NCBI GenBank assembly: GCA_031398975.1
Contig: JANNOI010000015.1
Location: 1 to 28,742 of the forward strand
Length of the DNA: 28,742 nt
Source: JAKFWI01 sp031398975
Lineage (GTDB): Bacteria; Pseudomonadota; Alphaproteobacteria; Caulobacterales; Aquidulcibacteraceae
Direction: 5' to 3'
Shown here: positions 14,256 to 23,800 of the stretch, piece by piece
Position numbering within the stretch: the first letter of the stretch is position 1
How the letters are laid out: each line of letters opens with the position of its first letter
Program-made: the position numbers and the translations under genes
The notes under the pieces: generated by a model
Seen by the model: only the letters and a program-made list of their open reading frames with translations
The model's database searches: none
Told to the model about the DNA's origin: nothing

Positions 14256-16160
14256 TCAGGAGGCCTCCCCGCGCAGCCGCATCCTCCGGACAAGCGCCAA
14301 GGCCCCGCCCAGCGCCATTAGCGCTGCCCCGCCATAGATGAGCTGCACCATCGGGTTGAAATAGAGCCGGACGCTGAGGCGCACGGGGCCCGCCTCGCGG
14401 CTTGTCTCGCCCAGGGCGATATAGAGGTCCCCGCCCCAGCTGGAGAGGATGGCGACCTCCGAGGTCGGGGTCTGCGAGGCGGGATAGAAGCGCCGCTCGG
14501 CGGCGATCGATCGTCCGTCCACGGAGAAGATGGCGCGGTCGGCGTAATAATTGGGGCCCTCCGCGGCCTCGATCCCGGAGAGGGTCACCTCGCGCCCGGC
14601 AAAGCGCGTCCGCTCGCCGGGCAAGAGCAGAAGCGCGCGCTCCTGTTTGAAGGAGGTCTCGCCCACCGCGCCCAGCACGAAAACCCCAAGTCCCGCATGC
14701 GCGAGCCCCGCCGCCCAGATCCCGAGCGGGAGCGCGGCGAGCTTGCCGAACCGCGCGCCCGCTCGCGCCCAGAGATAAACCAGCGCCCCCAGCACAAGCC
14801 ACGCGCCGAGCCCCAAGCCCAACGCCGCTCCCCAGCCCGGGGCCAGCAGCAGCCCCACCCCCAGCGCCAGCCCCAAGGCGGCGGCGAAAGCCAGCGCAAG
14901 GCGGCGCGCGGCCGCCCCCAGATCGCCCCGCCGCCACGCCAGCAGCGGCCCCAGTGGAGCCAGCAGCAACAGCGCGCCCATCAGCGGCGCGAAGGTCAGG
15001 TTGAAATAGGGCGGCCCCACCGAAACGAGCCGCCCGGTGACCGCCTCCGCAAGCAGGGGATAGAGCGTGCCGATCAGCACCGTGCCGCACGCGACGCTCA
15101 AGCCCAGATTATTGGCCACCAGCGCGCCCTCGCGCGAGAGCGCGGCGAACCCGCGCGGCTTGTCCAGCCGCCCCGCCCGCCACGCATAGAGGACAAGGCC
15201 GCCCCCCATCGCCAGCGCCAGCAGCACCAGCACCGCCACCCCGCGCTGGGGATCGATGGCGAAGGCGTGCACAGAGGTCAACACGCCCGAGCGCACCAGG
15301 AACGTGCCCAGCAGCGCAAGCCCGAACCCGAGGATCGCCAGCAGCACCGTCCAGGACGCCAGCGAACCGCGCCGCTCAGTGACGAGGCCCGCATGCAGCA
15401 GCGCCGCGGCCGCGAGCCAGGGCATGAAGCTCGCATTCTCCACCGGGTCCCAGAACCACCAGCCGCCCCAGCCCAGCTCGTAATAGGCCCAATAGGACCC
15501 AAGCGCGATCCCGAGCGTGAGGCAGGTCCCTGCGATCAGCGCCCACGGGCGCAGCGCGCGCGCCCAGGCGGGGCCCGCCTCCCCCTCGATCAAGGCCGCC
15601 AGCGCCAGCGAAAACGGCAAGGAGAGCCCGACATAGCCGAGATAGAGCATCGGCGGATGCAGCGCGAGCGCGGGGTCCTGCAGCACCGGATTGAGGCCCG
15701 CCCCTTCCATCGGGGCGGGATCGAGGCGCGCGAAGGGGTTGGACAGGATCAGCGCGTAGACGAGCGCGCCTGCGGTGACCAGCCCCTGCACCCCGAGCGT
15801 CCGCGACCAATGCCCAAGCGACAGCGGGCCCCGCCGGAGCGAGAAGGCTGCGCCGAACGCGCTCGACACGAGGCACCAGAGCAGCATCGAGCCCTCGTGA
15901 TTGCCCCACGCGCCGGCGATCTTGTAGAGCAAGGGCTTGGCGCTGTGCGAATGGGCCGCCACTACCGCAAACGAAAAGTCCGAGCGGACGAAGGCCGCGA
16001 TCAGCAAAGCGAGCGAGGCGGCCAGCGCCACAGCCCCCGCCTGCGCAAGCGCGGCGGCGGCCGCCGCCAAGGGCGGGCGCGCGAGAAGGCCCAAGACCGC
16101 CTGCGCACACGAGGCCGTCAGCGCCAGCACCGCCAAAGCGTGGCCCAGCTCCCCGCTCAC
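14256..16160 (-). CDS. ccmF: Heme lyase subunit CcmF (CycK)
   Basis: CcmF is the large polytopic core of the cytochrome c heme lyase and moves heme from CcmE to the apocytochrome. The product is 634 residues with about 14-15 hydrophobic helices. The WWD heme-handling motif is GWGGWWFWDPVEN at about 230-242. Other marks are GNHEGSMLLW near residues 86-95 and the NPVLQDPALALHPPMLYLGY region (about 157-176) with its conserved His. GTG at 16160 is chosen because it overlaps the ccmE stop as GTGA and has GGGGG just upstream. A second GTG at 16172 would add four residues. A periplasmic domain lies between the last helices. It sits in the order ccmI-ccmE-ccmF-ccmH, as in alphaproteobacterial cyc operons. 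Confidence 0.94.
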   Translation of the reverse strand: MSGELGHALAVLALTASCAQAVLGLLARPPLAAAAAALAQAGAVALAASLALLIAAFVRSDFSFAVVAAHSHSAKPLLYKIAGAWGNHEGSMLLWCLVSSAFGAAFSLRRGPLSLGHWSRTLGVQGLVTAGALVYALILSNPFARLDPAPMEGAGLNPVLQDPALALHPPMLYLGYVGLSLPFSLALAALIEGEAGPAWARALRPWALIAGTCLTLGIALGSYWAYYELGWGGWWFWDPVENASFMPWLAAAALLHAGLVTERRGSLASWTVLLAILGFGLALLGTFLVRSGVLTSVHAFAIDPQRGVAVLVLLALAMGGGLVLYAWRAGRLDKPRGFAALSREGALVANNLGLSVACGTVLIGTLYPLLAEAVTGRLVSVGPPYFNLTFAPLMGALLLLAPLGPLLAWRRGDLGAAARRLALAFAAALGLALGVGLLLAPGWGAALGLGLGAWLVLGALVYLWARAGARFGKLAALPLGIWAAGLAHAGLGVFVLGAVGETSFKQERALLLLPGERTRFAGREVTLSGIEAAEGPNYYADRAIFSVDGRSIAAERRFYPASQTPTSEVAILSSWGGDLYIALGETSREAGPVRLSVRLYFNPMVQLIYGGAALMALGGALALVRRMRLRGEAS

Positions 16161-16588
16161 GGCCCCCGCCACTCGCCGCGCGCCTTCAGCGCCGCGGCCA
16201 CTTCGCGCGGCACATAGTTTTCATCATGCTTGGCGAGCACGCGATCGGCCTCGAACAGCTGCGCCCCCGTCCAGCGCCCTTCCGCGACCACGCCCTGGCG
16301 CTCCTTGAACAGGTCCGGCGGCTGGCCGGCATAGCGCACCGGAATCTGGGCTGCGCCGTCGGTGACGGTGAACAGCAGCGCCCCCGCCCCGTCCCGCGCC
16401 ACCGTGCCGTGCGCGACGAGCCCCCCGATGCGCACGCGCTCGCCCAGGCGCGCCTTGGCCGCCAGTTCCGAGGGGGCGTAGAAGAACACGACGGAATCGC
16501 GAAGCCCCGTGAGCACAAGCGCCAGCGCCGCCGCCGCCGCGACCCCGGCGCACGCGATCATGGCGAGCCTTCTTCCGCGGCGGGTCAT
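16157..16588 (-). CDS. ccmE: Cytochrome c maturation heme chaperone CcmE (CycJ)
   Basis: CcmE receives heme in the periplasm through a covalent histidine bond and hands it to CcmF. The protein has 143 residues, with one N-terminal anchor helix (about 8-28) and a beta-barrel domain. The heme-attachment site HDENY has His121 and Tyr125, directly preceded by ADRVLAK. VRIGGLV and VVAEGRW are conserved barrel strands. The stop overlaps the ccmF start (GTGA), indicating translational coupling. A 54-base gap separates it from ccmI. Confidence 0.94.
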   Translation of the reverse strand: MTRRGRRLAMIACAGVAAAAALALVLTGLRDSVVFFYAPSELAAKARLGERVRIGGLVAHGTVARDGAGALLFTVTDGAAQIPVRYAGQPPDLFKERQGVVAEGRWTGAQLFEADRVLAKHDENYVPREVAAALKARGEWRGP

Positions 16589-16642
16589 CGGGCGGGGTGT
16601 TCCATGCCCCCGTTATAAGCGGGCGCGCGCGCCGGCGCAGCC

Positions 16643-17323
16643 TTACGGCTTTGCGTCACTTTGCGCCGTCCCCGCAATCATGGCCTCCGCCATCGCGCGG
16701 CGCGGATCGTCCGGGGGCAGGCGCTCTAGCACCTCGCGCCAGAGCTTGCCGGCCTCGGCGGCGCGCCCGGTCTGGCTGGCGGCCAGCGCCTGGTAGAGAA
16801 CCGGGGTGGGATCGTTCGGCAGGAGGGCGGCGGCCGCCTCGAACCGCGCCAGCGCCTCAGGCCCCACCGCGCCGTCCTGCAGCTGCACCAAAGCCCGGCC
16901 CTGGCCCAGCAGGGCGGGGCCCGAGCGCGGATCGCGCCGCAAGGCGGCGTCGAACGCGCGCACCGCCTCCCCGTCGCGCCCCGCCTCCGCCAGGATCTGG
17001 CCCATGAACAGGTGCGGGCGGGGATCTTTCGGGCTCTGCCGGGCCTGCGCCGCCAGCAGCGCCAGCACTTCGGGCCGGGTGAGCGCGGCGGGATCGCGCC
17101 CGCGCAGCGCCTCCACACGGCGCGCATAAGCAGTGTCGGGCGCGCCCGGATCGCCCAGCGCGAGGTAAAGCCCAAGCGCGCCCGCGCCCGCGAGCGCGCA
17201 GACGGCCAAGGCGCGGCGGGCGTCTGCGGCGGCGCCGCCCTGGCGGGCATAAGCGCGCAAGGCCCAAGCGGCGGCCGCCGCCACGCAGAGCCCCAACAGC
17301 GATAGCACCAGCAGCGACTGCAT
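16643..17323 (-). CDS. ccmI: Cytochrome c maturation TPR protein CcmI (CycH)
   Basis: CcmI chaperones apocytochrome c to the heme lyase. The 226-residue protein has two N-terminal transmembrane helices (about 3-20 and 34-52). A linker with RPEVLALLAAQARQSPKDPR leads into TPR helices (from about 90 on, with HLFMGQILAEAGRDGEAVRA and VLYQALAASQTGRAAEAGKL). The start at 17323 (MQSLLVL) is chosen for the GGGGGG run directly upstream; a start at 17377 would overlap the kinase gene. It follows the sensor kinase by ten bases, so the two-component system and the maturation genes look like one unit. It is shorter than some CcmI proteins with a large C-terminal domain. Confidence 0.85.
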   Translation of the reverse strand: MQSLLVLSLLGLCVAAAAAWALRAYARQGGAAADARRALAVCALAGAGALGLYLALGDPGAPDTAYARRVEALRGRDPAALTRPEVLALLAAQARQSPKDPRPHLFMGQILAEAGRDGEAVRAFDAALRRDPRSGPALLGQGRALVQLQDGAVGPEALARFEAAAALLPNDPTPVLYQALAASQTGRAAEAGKLWREVLERLPPDDPRRAMAEAMIAGTAQSDAKP

Positions 17324-17333
17324 CGGCCCCCCG

Positions 17334-18677
17334 CTAATCCGCGCCGGGCAGGCGCAGGCGCGCGCACAGGCCGCCAAGGTCGGCGCGGGAGAAGCTCAGC
17401 GTTCCCCCATAGGCGCGCGCGAGCTCGGCGGTGATGGAGAGGCCCAGCCCCTGGCCCGGGGCGCTTTCGTCCAGCCGCGCGCCGCGCCGCAGCGCCACCT
17501 CCTGCTCGCCGGGAGAAAGGCCGGGGCCGTCATCCTCCACCAGGATCGCGAAGGCCGAGGCTTCGGGCTCCGGGCGCAGGCGCACCCGCACCAGGCCGCC
17601 GCCGTATTTGCAGGCATTCTCCATCAGGTTTCCGGCCATCTCTTCGAGGTCCTGGCGCTCGCCGCGGAACACGCAATCGACTTGGCTTTCTACCAGGATC
17701 TCCATGTCCCGGCCGCGGGCATAAAGCCGCTCCAGCGTGCGCGCGATATCATCGAGCACCGCCCGGACGGGCGTGCGCGCGCCGATCGCCTCCGCCCGCG
17801 CCACCGCCTGGGCGCGCTGGAGATAGTGCTCGACATTGCGGGCCATGCCCTCGGCCTGGCGGGTCACCAGGTCCGCCAGCGGCCCCTCGCCGGCGCGGGC
17901 CTCGTTGAGCAGCACCGAGATCGGGGTCTTCAGGGCGTGGGCGAGGTTGCCCACATGCGTGCGCGCGCGCTCCACCACCGCCTTGTTGTGATCGAGCAGG
18001 GCGTTGAGTTCGGCCGTCAGCGGCGCGACTTCGAGGGGGTAATCGCCCTCCAGGCGCGCGCGCTTGCCGCGGCGCACGTCCGCCACGTCGGCGCGGACGC
18101 GGTTCAGCGGCGCAAGCCCTACCCGAACCTGCAAGAACACCCCGATCAGCAATCCCGCCCCCAGCACGGCGAGCGAGGCGAACAGGGTGGCGGTGAAGCG
18201 GCCGGCGTCGCGCGCGGCGGGGGCGCGGTCGGCGCCGACGGTGAGCAGAACCGGGCCCGGCAGGCGGTCCAGGCGCACCAGCACCGCGGCGATGCGCAAT
18301 CCCTCGTCCTTGGGGCCCTGGGCGTTCAGAAAGCTCGTCCGGCCCGGGACGCGCGCCAGCGCCGCGAGCTCCGCGCTCGGCAAGGGCAGCTCATCGTCCC
18401 ACAGCGAGCGCGACCGCAGCGCGCCCCCCGCGCGCTTGGGCGCGAGCAGGCGCACCTCCCAATAGCGACCGGACAAGGCCCGCGAGAACCGCAAATCATT
18501 GGGCGTATCGCGCAGGCGCACGGCCGAGCCGTCCGGCTCGAGCGAGGCCGCCAGCCCGTCCAGCACCACTTCGAGCTCGGCGTCGAGGGCGCGCAGCACG
18601 CTCGCGCGGTACAATTCCGATAGGCCCCAGCCGGCCAGGATCAGCACTACCAGGCTCCACGCCGCCGCCCCGATCAC
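17334..18677 (-). CDS. PhoQ/FeuQ-like sensor histidine kinase
   Basis: This is a membrane sensor kinase partnered with the OmpR-type regulator encoded just upstream. The protein has 447 residues from the GTG at 18677. It has TM1 at about 5-20, a periplasmic sensor region (about 21-161) and TM2 at about 162-184. A HAMP-like segment and the dimerisation helix follow, with the phospho-accepting His247 in NLAHALKTP. The ATPase domain has the N box NLMENACKYGG, the G1 box VEDDGPGL and the G2 box GQGLGLSI. The true start may lie further upstream at a non-ATG codon: the frame stays open for more than 20 codons, with a basic stretch ahead of TM1, and GTG 18677 has no good ribosome site. The signal sensed is unknown; PhoQ relatives sense divalent cations or envelope stress. 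Confidence 0.9.
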   Translation of the reverse strand: MIGAAAWSLVVLILAGWGLSELYRASVLRALDAELEVVLDGLAASLEPDGSAVRLRDTPNDLRFSRALSGRYWEVRLLAPKRAGGALRSRSLWDDELPLPSAELAALARVPGRTSFLNAQGPKDEGLRIAAVLVRLDRLPGPVLLTVGADRAPAARDAGRFTATLFASLAVLGAGLLIGVFLQVRVGLAPLNRVRADVADVRRGKRARLEGDYPLEVAPLTAELNALLDHNKAVVERARTHVGNLAHALKTPISVLLNEARAGEGPLADLVTRQAEGMARNVEHYLQRAQAVARAEAIGARTPVRAVLDDIARTLERLYARGRDMEILVESQVDCVFRGERQDLEEMAGNLMENACKYGGGLVRVRLRPEPEASAFAILVEDDGPGLSPGEQEVALRRGARLDESAPGQGLGLSITAELARAYGGTLSFSRADLGGLCARLRLPGAD

Positions 18678-18747
18678 CAGCCGCGCCGCCAGCGACCGGA
18701 ACGCGAAGGGTCGGAAAGGAGGAAGCCGGGACGCGTCGCGCAGAGGG

Positions 18748-19425
18748 CTATACTTTCTGCTGGTCCGCGGGATCGATCAGGCGATAGCCGAGGCCGCGCT
18801 CGGTGAGGATGCGATCGGCCCCGATCTTACGCCGCAAACGGCCGACGAACACCTCGATCGTATTGGAATCCCGGTCGAAATCCTGGTCGTAGATATGCTC
18901 GATGAGCTCCCCGCGCGCAACGACCCGGCCGCGGTGGTGCATCAGATAGGCGAGCACCTTGTATTCGTGGGAGGTGAGCCGGATCGGCTCGCCCTTGACG
19001 GTGGCGCGCGCGGCGCGGGTGTCCACGCTCAGATCGCCGCACGCGATCGCGGCCGTGGCGTGGCCGGCGGCGCGGCGCATCAGGGCGCGCAGGCGCGCCA
19101 GCAGCTCCTCGATATGGAAGGGCTTGACGAGGTAATCGTCGGCCCCGGCGTCGAAGCCCGCGACCTTCTCGCTCCACCGGCCCCGCGCGGTCAGGATCAG
19201 CACCGGCATGAGGCGGCCCTGCGTGCGCCAGGCCTTTAGCACGCTCACCCCGTCGAGCTTCGGCAGGCCGAGATCGAGGACGACGGCGTCATACGGCTCG
19301 GTCTCGCCGAGAAAGCGCCCCTCTTCGCCATCCTGGGCGTGATCGACGGCGTAGCCGGCCTCATTAAGCGCGCCCACCACCTGGCGGCGCAGCTCGGGAT
19401 CGTCCTCGACGACTAGGATACGCAT
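18748..19425 (-). CDS. OmpR/PhoP-family response regulator
   Basis: The 225-residue regulator has a receiver domain with the acidic pocket EDD (7-9), phospho-acceptor Asp51 in LDLGLP, Thr79 and Lys101 in LVKPF. A winged-helix DNA-binding domain follows (about 125-220), with HEYKVLAYLMHHRGRVVARG and the recognition helix region SNTIEVFVGRLRRKI. It is closest in appearance to the PhoP/QseB/FeuP group. It lies between the PepSY gene (28 bases upstream) and the kinase (a 70-base gap in the called frame), consistent with one mRNA. A likely binding site lies at the head of the operon (19818-19834). Confidence 0.93.
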   Translation of the reverse strand: MRILVVEDDPELRRQVVGALNEAGYAVDHAQDGEEGRFLGETEPYDAVVLDLGLPKLDGVSVLKAWRTQGRLMPVLILTARGRWSEKVAGFDAGADDYLVKPFHIEELLARLRALMRRAAGHATAAIACGDLSVDTRAARATVKGEPIRLTSHEYKVLAYLMHHRGRVVARGELIEHIYDQDFDRDSNTIEVFVGRLRRKIGADRILTERGLGYRLIDPADQQKV

Positions 19426-19453
19426 GGCTCAGGGATACGCATGGGTGAGGCCT

Positions 19454-19795
19454 TCAGCGCAGCACGGCGCCGGTTTCGGCGTCCACGTTCAGATCCATGA
19501 TCCGCCCCTCCGGCGTGCGCCAGCGGATGCGGTAGATGGCGCCGCCTTCGCGCCGCTCCTCCAGTCCGATCACGTCCACGATGTCGCCCGGCATCTGGCG
19601 CCTAAGGCCCCGCACCACCTCCCGCAGCGGGCGATGGCGGCCCTCGCGCACCGCCTCGCGGGCAGCGTCGGGGCTCCAATTGGAGCCAAGCGGGGGGTTG
19701 CGCCAATCGCCGCCGCGGCGGCCGGGGGGCTCCGCCCCCGCTTCGCCCGCACACAGCAGGGCCGCAGCCAAGAAAAGAAACCCGTGGAGCCGCAT
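19454..19795 (-). CDS. Small secreted PepSY-domain protein
   Basis: This 113-residue protein has a signal peptide (MRLHGFLFLAAALLCAGEAG, cut near AEP). A single PepSY-like domain covers about 40-113: AREAVREGRHRPLREVVRGL, then MPGDIVDVIGLEE, YRIRWRTPEGRIMDLNVDAETGAVL. PepSY proteins are often paired with PhoPQ-like systems and are thought to bind or inhibit peptidases or act on the sensor from the periplasm; here that role is inferred from position. It is the first gene of the operon. No ribosome binding site precedes the ATG, which fits the predicted near-leaderless transcript. Confidence 0.8.
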   Translation of the reverse strand: MRLHGFLFLAAALLCAGEAGAEPPGRRGGDWRNPPLGSNWSPDAAREAVREGRHRPLREVVRGLRRQMPGDIVDVIGLEERREGGAIYRIRWRTPEGRIMDLNVDAETGAVLR

Positions 19796-19801
19796 GGCGC
19801 T

Positions 19802-19834
19802 TGTGTAACAGCATCCGCTGAACGCGCGCTGAAC
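19802..19834 (-). promoter_or_regulatory. Predicted PhoP-type box and promoter of the PepSY/two-component/ccm operon
   Basis: On the minus strand GTTCAG (19834-19829), five bases, then GTTCAG (19823-19818) form a direct repeat with an 11-base period. This is the geometry of OmpR/PhoP-family sites (compare TGTTTA-N5-TGTTTA in enteric PhoP boxes). Ten bases further is an extended -10-like TG-T-TACACA (19810-19802). Transcription would begin at or within a base or two of the PepSY start codon. The site suggests autoregulation by the regulator in the same operon. The repeat is seen directly; its function is inferred. Confidence 0.55.
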
Positions 19835-19852
19835 ATTTCACGCCGGCGCTGG

Positions 19853-20734
19853 TCAGGCCGAAGGGCGCTGCGGCGTCTGGTCGCGCTTGCCCCATTTGCG
19901 GACGAACTTCTTCAACTCGTCGTCGGGCTGGTCCGGCAGCATCACCTGGAGGCGGACGAACTGGTCCCCCGCGCCGCCTACGCCCTTGCCTTTGAGGCGC
20001 AGCACCATGCCGCTATTGGCGTTGGGGGGGATGGTCAGGGCCACCGCCCCGCCCGGGGTGGGCACCTGGACGCGCGCGCCGTCCACGGCCTCGGCCAGCG
20101 AGATCGGCAGATCCATGTGGATGTCGTCGCCCTCGCGGCGGAAATGGGGGTGGGGGCGCACCGTGAGTTCGACGAGGGCGTCCCCCGGCGGGCCGCCCTG
20201 GACGCCCGGCCCCCCTTGCGCCTTCAGCCGCAAAACCTGACCGGATTCCACCCCCGCCGGGATGGTGACGTCCAAGGTGCGCCCCTCGCTGAGCTGCACC
20301 CGCCGGCGCGCGCCGGTGACGGCGTCCAGGAAGTCGATGTCCAGCGAAAAGCGGATGTCGCGCCCTTTCAGCCGGCCATAGGGCCGCGCGCCGTTATTGG
20401 CGGAACCGAACAGGTCGGAGAAGATGTCGCCCAGGTCGAACGCGCTTTCGGCCGCCCCAGGATAAGCGCCGCGCCGCGCCCCGGAACTGCGAAAGCCCGC
20501 TCCCCGGTCCTGGCCGTCGGCGTCGATTTCCCCGCGGTCGAATCTCGCCTTCTGCTCGGAATCGCTCAGCAGGTTGAAGGCGGCGGTGGCTTGCTTGAAG
20601 CGGTCTTCGGCGGCCTTGTCGTTAGGGCGCACGTCGGGGTGCAGCTCTTTGGCGAGCCGCCGATAGGCCTTGCGGATATCATCCAGGCTGGCGCTGCGGG
20701 AGACGCCCAGCGCCGCATAGGGATCCCAGCTCAA
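19853..20734 (-). CDS. DnaJ-family co-chaperone, CbpA-like
   Basis: This is a class B J-domain protein that stimulates DnaK. From the TTG at 20734 (MSWDPYAALGV) it has 293 residues. The J domain covers 4-68 with HPD at 32-34. A Gly-rich linker includes the IFSDLFGSA segment, and two C-terminal peptide-binding domains follow (GRDIRFSLDIDFLDAVTG, then PHPHFRREGDDIHMDLPISL). The CXXCXGXG zinc motifs of DnaJ are absent, as in CbpA. Another TTG at 20797 would extend it by 21 residues and place it four bases from the gp15 stop. The J domain begins right after the chosen start, which fits the family better, but the start is uncertain. It follows the GTA cluster on the same strand without an evident terminator. 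Confidence 0.88.
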   Translation of the reverse strand: MSWDPYAALGVSRSASLDDIRKAYRRLAKELHPDVRPNDKAAEDRFKQATAAFNLLSDSEQKARFDRGEIDADGQDRGAGFRSSGARRGAYPGAAESAFDLGDIFSDLFGSANNGARPYGRLKGRDIRFSLDIDFLDAVTGARRRVQLSEGRTLDVTIPAGVESGQVLRLKAQGGPGVQGGPPGDALVELTVRPHPHFRREGDDIHMDLPISLAEAVDGARVQVPTPGGAVALTIPPNANSGMVLRLKGKGVGGAGDQFVRLQVMLPDQPDDELKKFVRKWGKRDQTPQRPSA

Positions 20735-20800
20735 AACATTGGCCTGCGCATCCTGCCCCTCGCGCCGAACAGGTAGGCCGTCGGCGATTCTGCGCAAGCA

Positions 20801-23800
20801 CTATAACCAGATCGTCGATTCTGCCGAAGCGCCCGCGCCGTATGTCGCCGACAATTGCGCCACCCGCACGGTGAAGTGGGTCGCGGACGCGCCGAGATCC
20901 GCCGTCAGGTCCGCGCCGGCATAGGTGTAGGAGGGCTGTTGGGTCTCGACGGTGCGCGCGACGGCGCCGCCCGCCAGGATCTCCACCCGGTAGGCCTCGC
21001 TCTCCTCCCCCAGCGGGGTCTCGGCGCTGTTCCAGGCATCCCCGCCGCGCCTGGTCCGGCGCACCCAACTCACCCGTACGCCGCCATCGCTGAGGCGCGC
21101 GCTGCGCAGATGGACGAGCGAAAAGGGCCGGGCCCAGATCTTGCGCCACACCGCCTCCACGGTGGTCGCCGAGGCGTCCAGCAGCGTGCGCCCCGCCAGC
21201 GCCGCGCCCCAAACCATCGGCGCGCCGATCTCGTAATCGCGCATGTCCAACCGCACGAGCCGGCTGTCCAGCTTGACGATCCGGGCCCCGGCGGCGACGG
21301 GGTTGGCCATCGCGCCCTGCGTGCCCTGGAGGCCGCGCAACAGGCCGCGCAATTCGTACGTATTGTCGCCCACGAGCGTCGCCTGTCTCGCCTGAAGGAT
21401 TTCCCAGGCGCCGTTCGCGCCCTGCACGGCGAACACATTGGCCCCGGCCAGAAGGCTCGCCGCGTCGACGCTCTCCAGGCTCGCCTCGTACAGGGTGATG
21501 CGGGTGACGTTGCCCTCGTCCCACCGATGGAGCGGCCCGGCATAGAGGTCCCATTGCAGCGCCCCGGTCGCGGCGGGGCTGGCCGCGCTCCCCCGCACGG
21601 TGGCCGCGCCCGCATCGCCGCCGGCCAGCACGTTCATGGTCCCGAGCCAGGGCCGCGCGCGCACCGCCGCCAGCGGGCGCTCATCGTCCTCCTCGCCGGG
21701 CAGGGGCGGCAGATCGAGGATCAACACGTCGGGCGCTGCGGTGGTGGTGGGCCCGGAGCGGGCCGAGGGGGTGGGGGAGGAGAGCTGAGACGCCGTCCGC
21801 GCAGTGATCGGCGCCAGAACCGCCTTGCGCCCGCCGCCCTCCTCCAGGGAGAGGATCACGAAATCCCCGCGCACGCCGAGCCCGTCGAACGCCACGCAAT
21901 CCCCCGCCTCCAGCGCCAGACGCGAGGGCGGCAGCGTCACGCTCAGCCGGTCCCGGCGCGCATGGGCCTGCGCAAGCAGGCGCTCGGCCACCGCCTCGGC
22001 GGCGTCGGGATCAAGCGTCAGCGCCGCCTCGACTGTCGTCACGCCTACGCCCGACCCGTCCCGGCGGCGCGCCGAGACGGTGGTTACGCGATGCTCGCGC
22101 GCCCCGTCGAGGAATTGCACGCGCGTTTCCTCCGGGGCCTCGGCCGCATCCGCCCGCGTCAGCGCCCCCCGGCCGTCTTTCCCAAGCGCCAGATCGTCCA
22201 GCGAAAGCGACGCGATTGCGGCAGCGCCGGGATGCTCGAACACCAACACGCCGTCCCGCTCCACGACGTGGAAATCATGGACCGCCATCAGGGTTTCGAG
22301 CGCCGCGCGCGGCGCGAACGGGCTGTCGAACACCCCGCCCGTGACGATGCCGGAAAGCCCGGTGACGTCGATGTCGCTCACGCCGCTGCGCGCGCACAAG
22401 GCCTCCACCACCTCCGGCAGGGTCGCCGCGCCCGCACGCCCGGTGAGCCAATGTCCCAGCCGCCAGGACGAACCGTCGACCCAGACATCGTCGCGCGCCG
22501 GGAAATGCGGGTGGGGACGCGCATCCCAGGTCCAGACATGGATCCCCTCCGGCGCCACCATCGGGCCGCCATAGATCGACGATGTCGGGTTGCCGAGGCT
22601 ATTTTCCGCCCAATGCCGAAAATAGGCCTCGAGCGCGCGGCGCTGGATCAGATCGTCGGCCGCGCCCGAGGAATAGGGCGGATAGGCGCTCTCGGCGCTC
22701 TTTGGATCGATGAACCGGTTGGGCGCGTTGGTTCCCTTGTCCACCGCCGGCGCGCCCAATTCCACGATCCAGACCGGCTTGGATTGAGGCGTCCAGGCGG
22801 TGGGCGCCGAGGCGCGCACCCCGCCCGGGCGATCATGATGGGCGTTCGCCCACCAGGCGCGCAAATCCTTCGCCCGATGCACCCACGGCTCGCCATAGGC
22901 CCCATCGGTGATCGCCAAGCGCGCCTGGGCGTCGCGCGCGGCGTCGTCGGGGTAATAGAAGTCGTAATTCTCGCCGGCCTCGATGCGACCCTGCAGATAG
23001 GCGCCGTCATGGATGGAGCTGGCGAGCGCCTGGTCGGCGTGGCCGTCGCCGTCGCGCCAATCCGTGAGCGGAGGATACCAATCGATCCCCACCACATCGA
23101 TAGCGGCATCGGCCCATAGCGGATCGAGATGGAAAAAGACATCGCCGCTGCCGTCGGCCGGGCGGATGCCGTGATACTCGCTCCAATCGGCGGCGTAGGT
23201 CAGCGTCGTCTCCGCGCCGAGGACGGCGCGTACCTCCCCTGCCAGGCTCTGGAGCGCGGACACCCCCGGAAAACTCGCCGCCCCGTCGCGCACGCCCGTG
23301 AGGCCCACCATCTCCGATCCCATCACGAACGCGTTCACCCCGCCCGCCGCCTGGGCGAGCTTCGCGTAATGCAGGAGGAACCGCCGGAAGGACCATTCGT
23401 CGGGCCCCGAATAGCTCACATTGGTGTTGCGGATCGAGAAGTCCCGCGCGGCGGCCGTCCCGAAGAAGGCCTCGATCTGCGCTTTCGCCGCGGGGGTCTT
23501 GTCCGGGGTATTCGCCTGGCCGGGCGCGGGATGGCAGGTCACGCGGCCGCGCCAGGGATAGGCGCCCTGCTCCTGCCCGCCATACGGATCAGGCTTGCCG
23601 TTGCCGGAGGGCACGTCCATCAGCAGGAACGGATAAAGCCCAACCTTGAAGCCCCGCGCCTTTAACTCGCGGATCGCCTGCACCACGCTCGCGTCTGCGG
23701 GCGAGCCGCCATAGGCCGGCGCGCCCTCGTTCAGACTTAACAGCAGCGCCCCGGATCGCGTGACGTCGCCCGTCCGCCAAGTCAGGGGCCGGGTGGTTTT

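Noticed and set aside
13876..15090. 404-codon frame extending ccmH upstream
   Set aside because: Only the last 125 residues are CcmH-like; the rest is the ccmF region read in a wrong frame.
20855..23119. 754-codon plus-strand frame
   Set aside because: It is antisense to gp15, Arg/Gly/His-rich, without a plausible ribosome site or domain.
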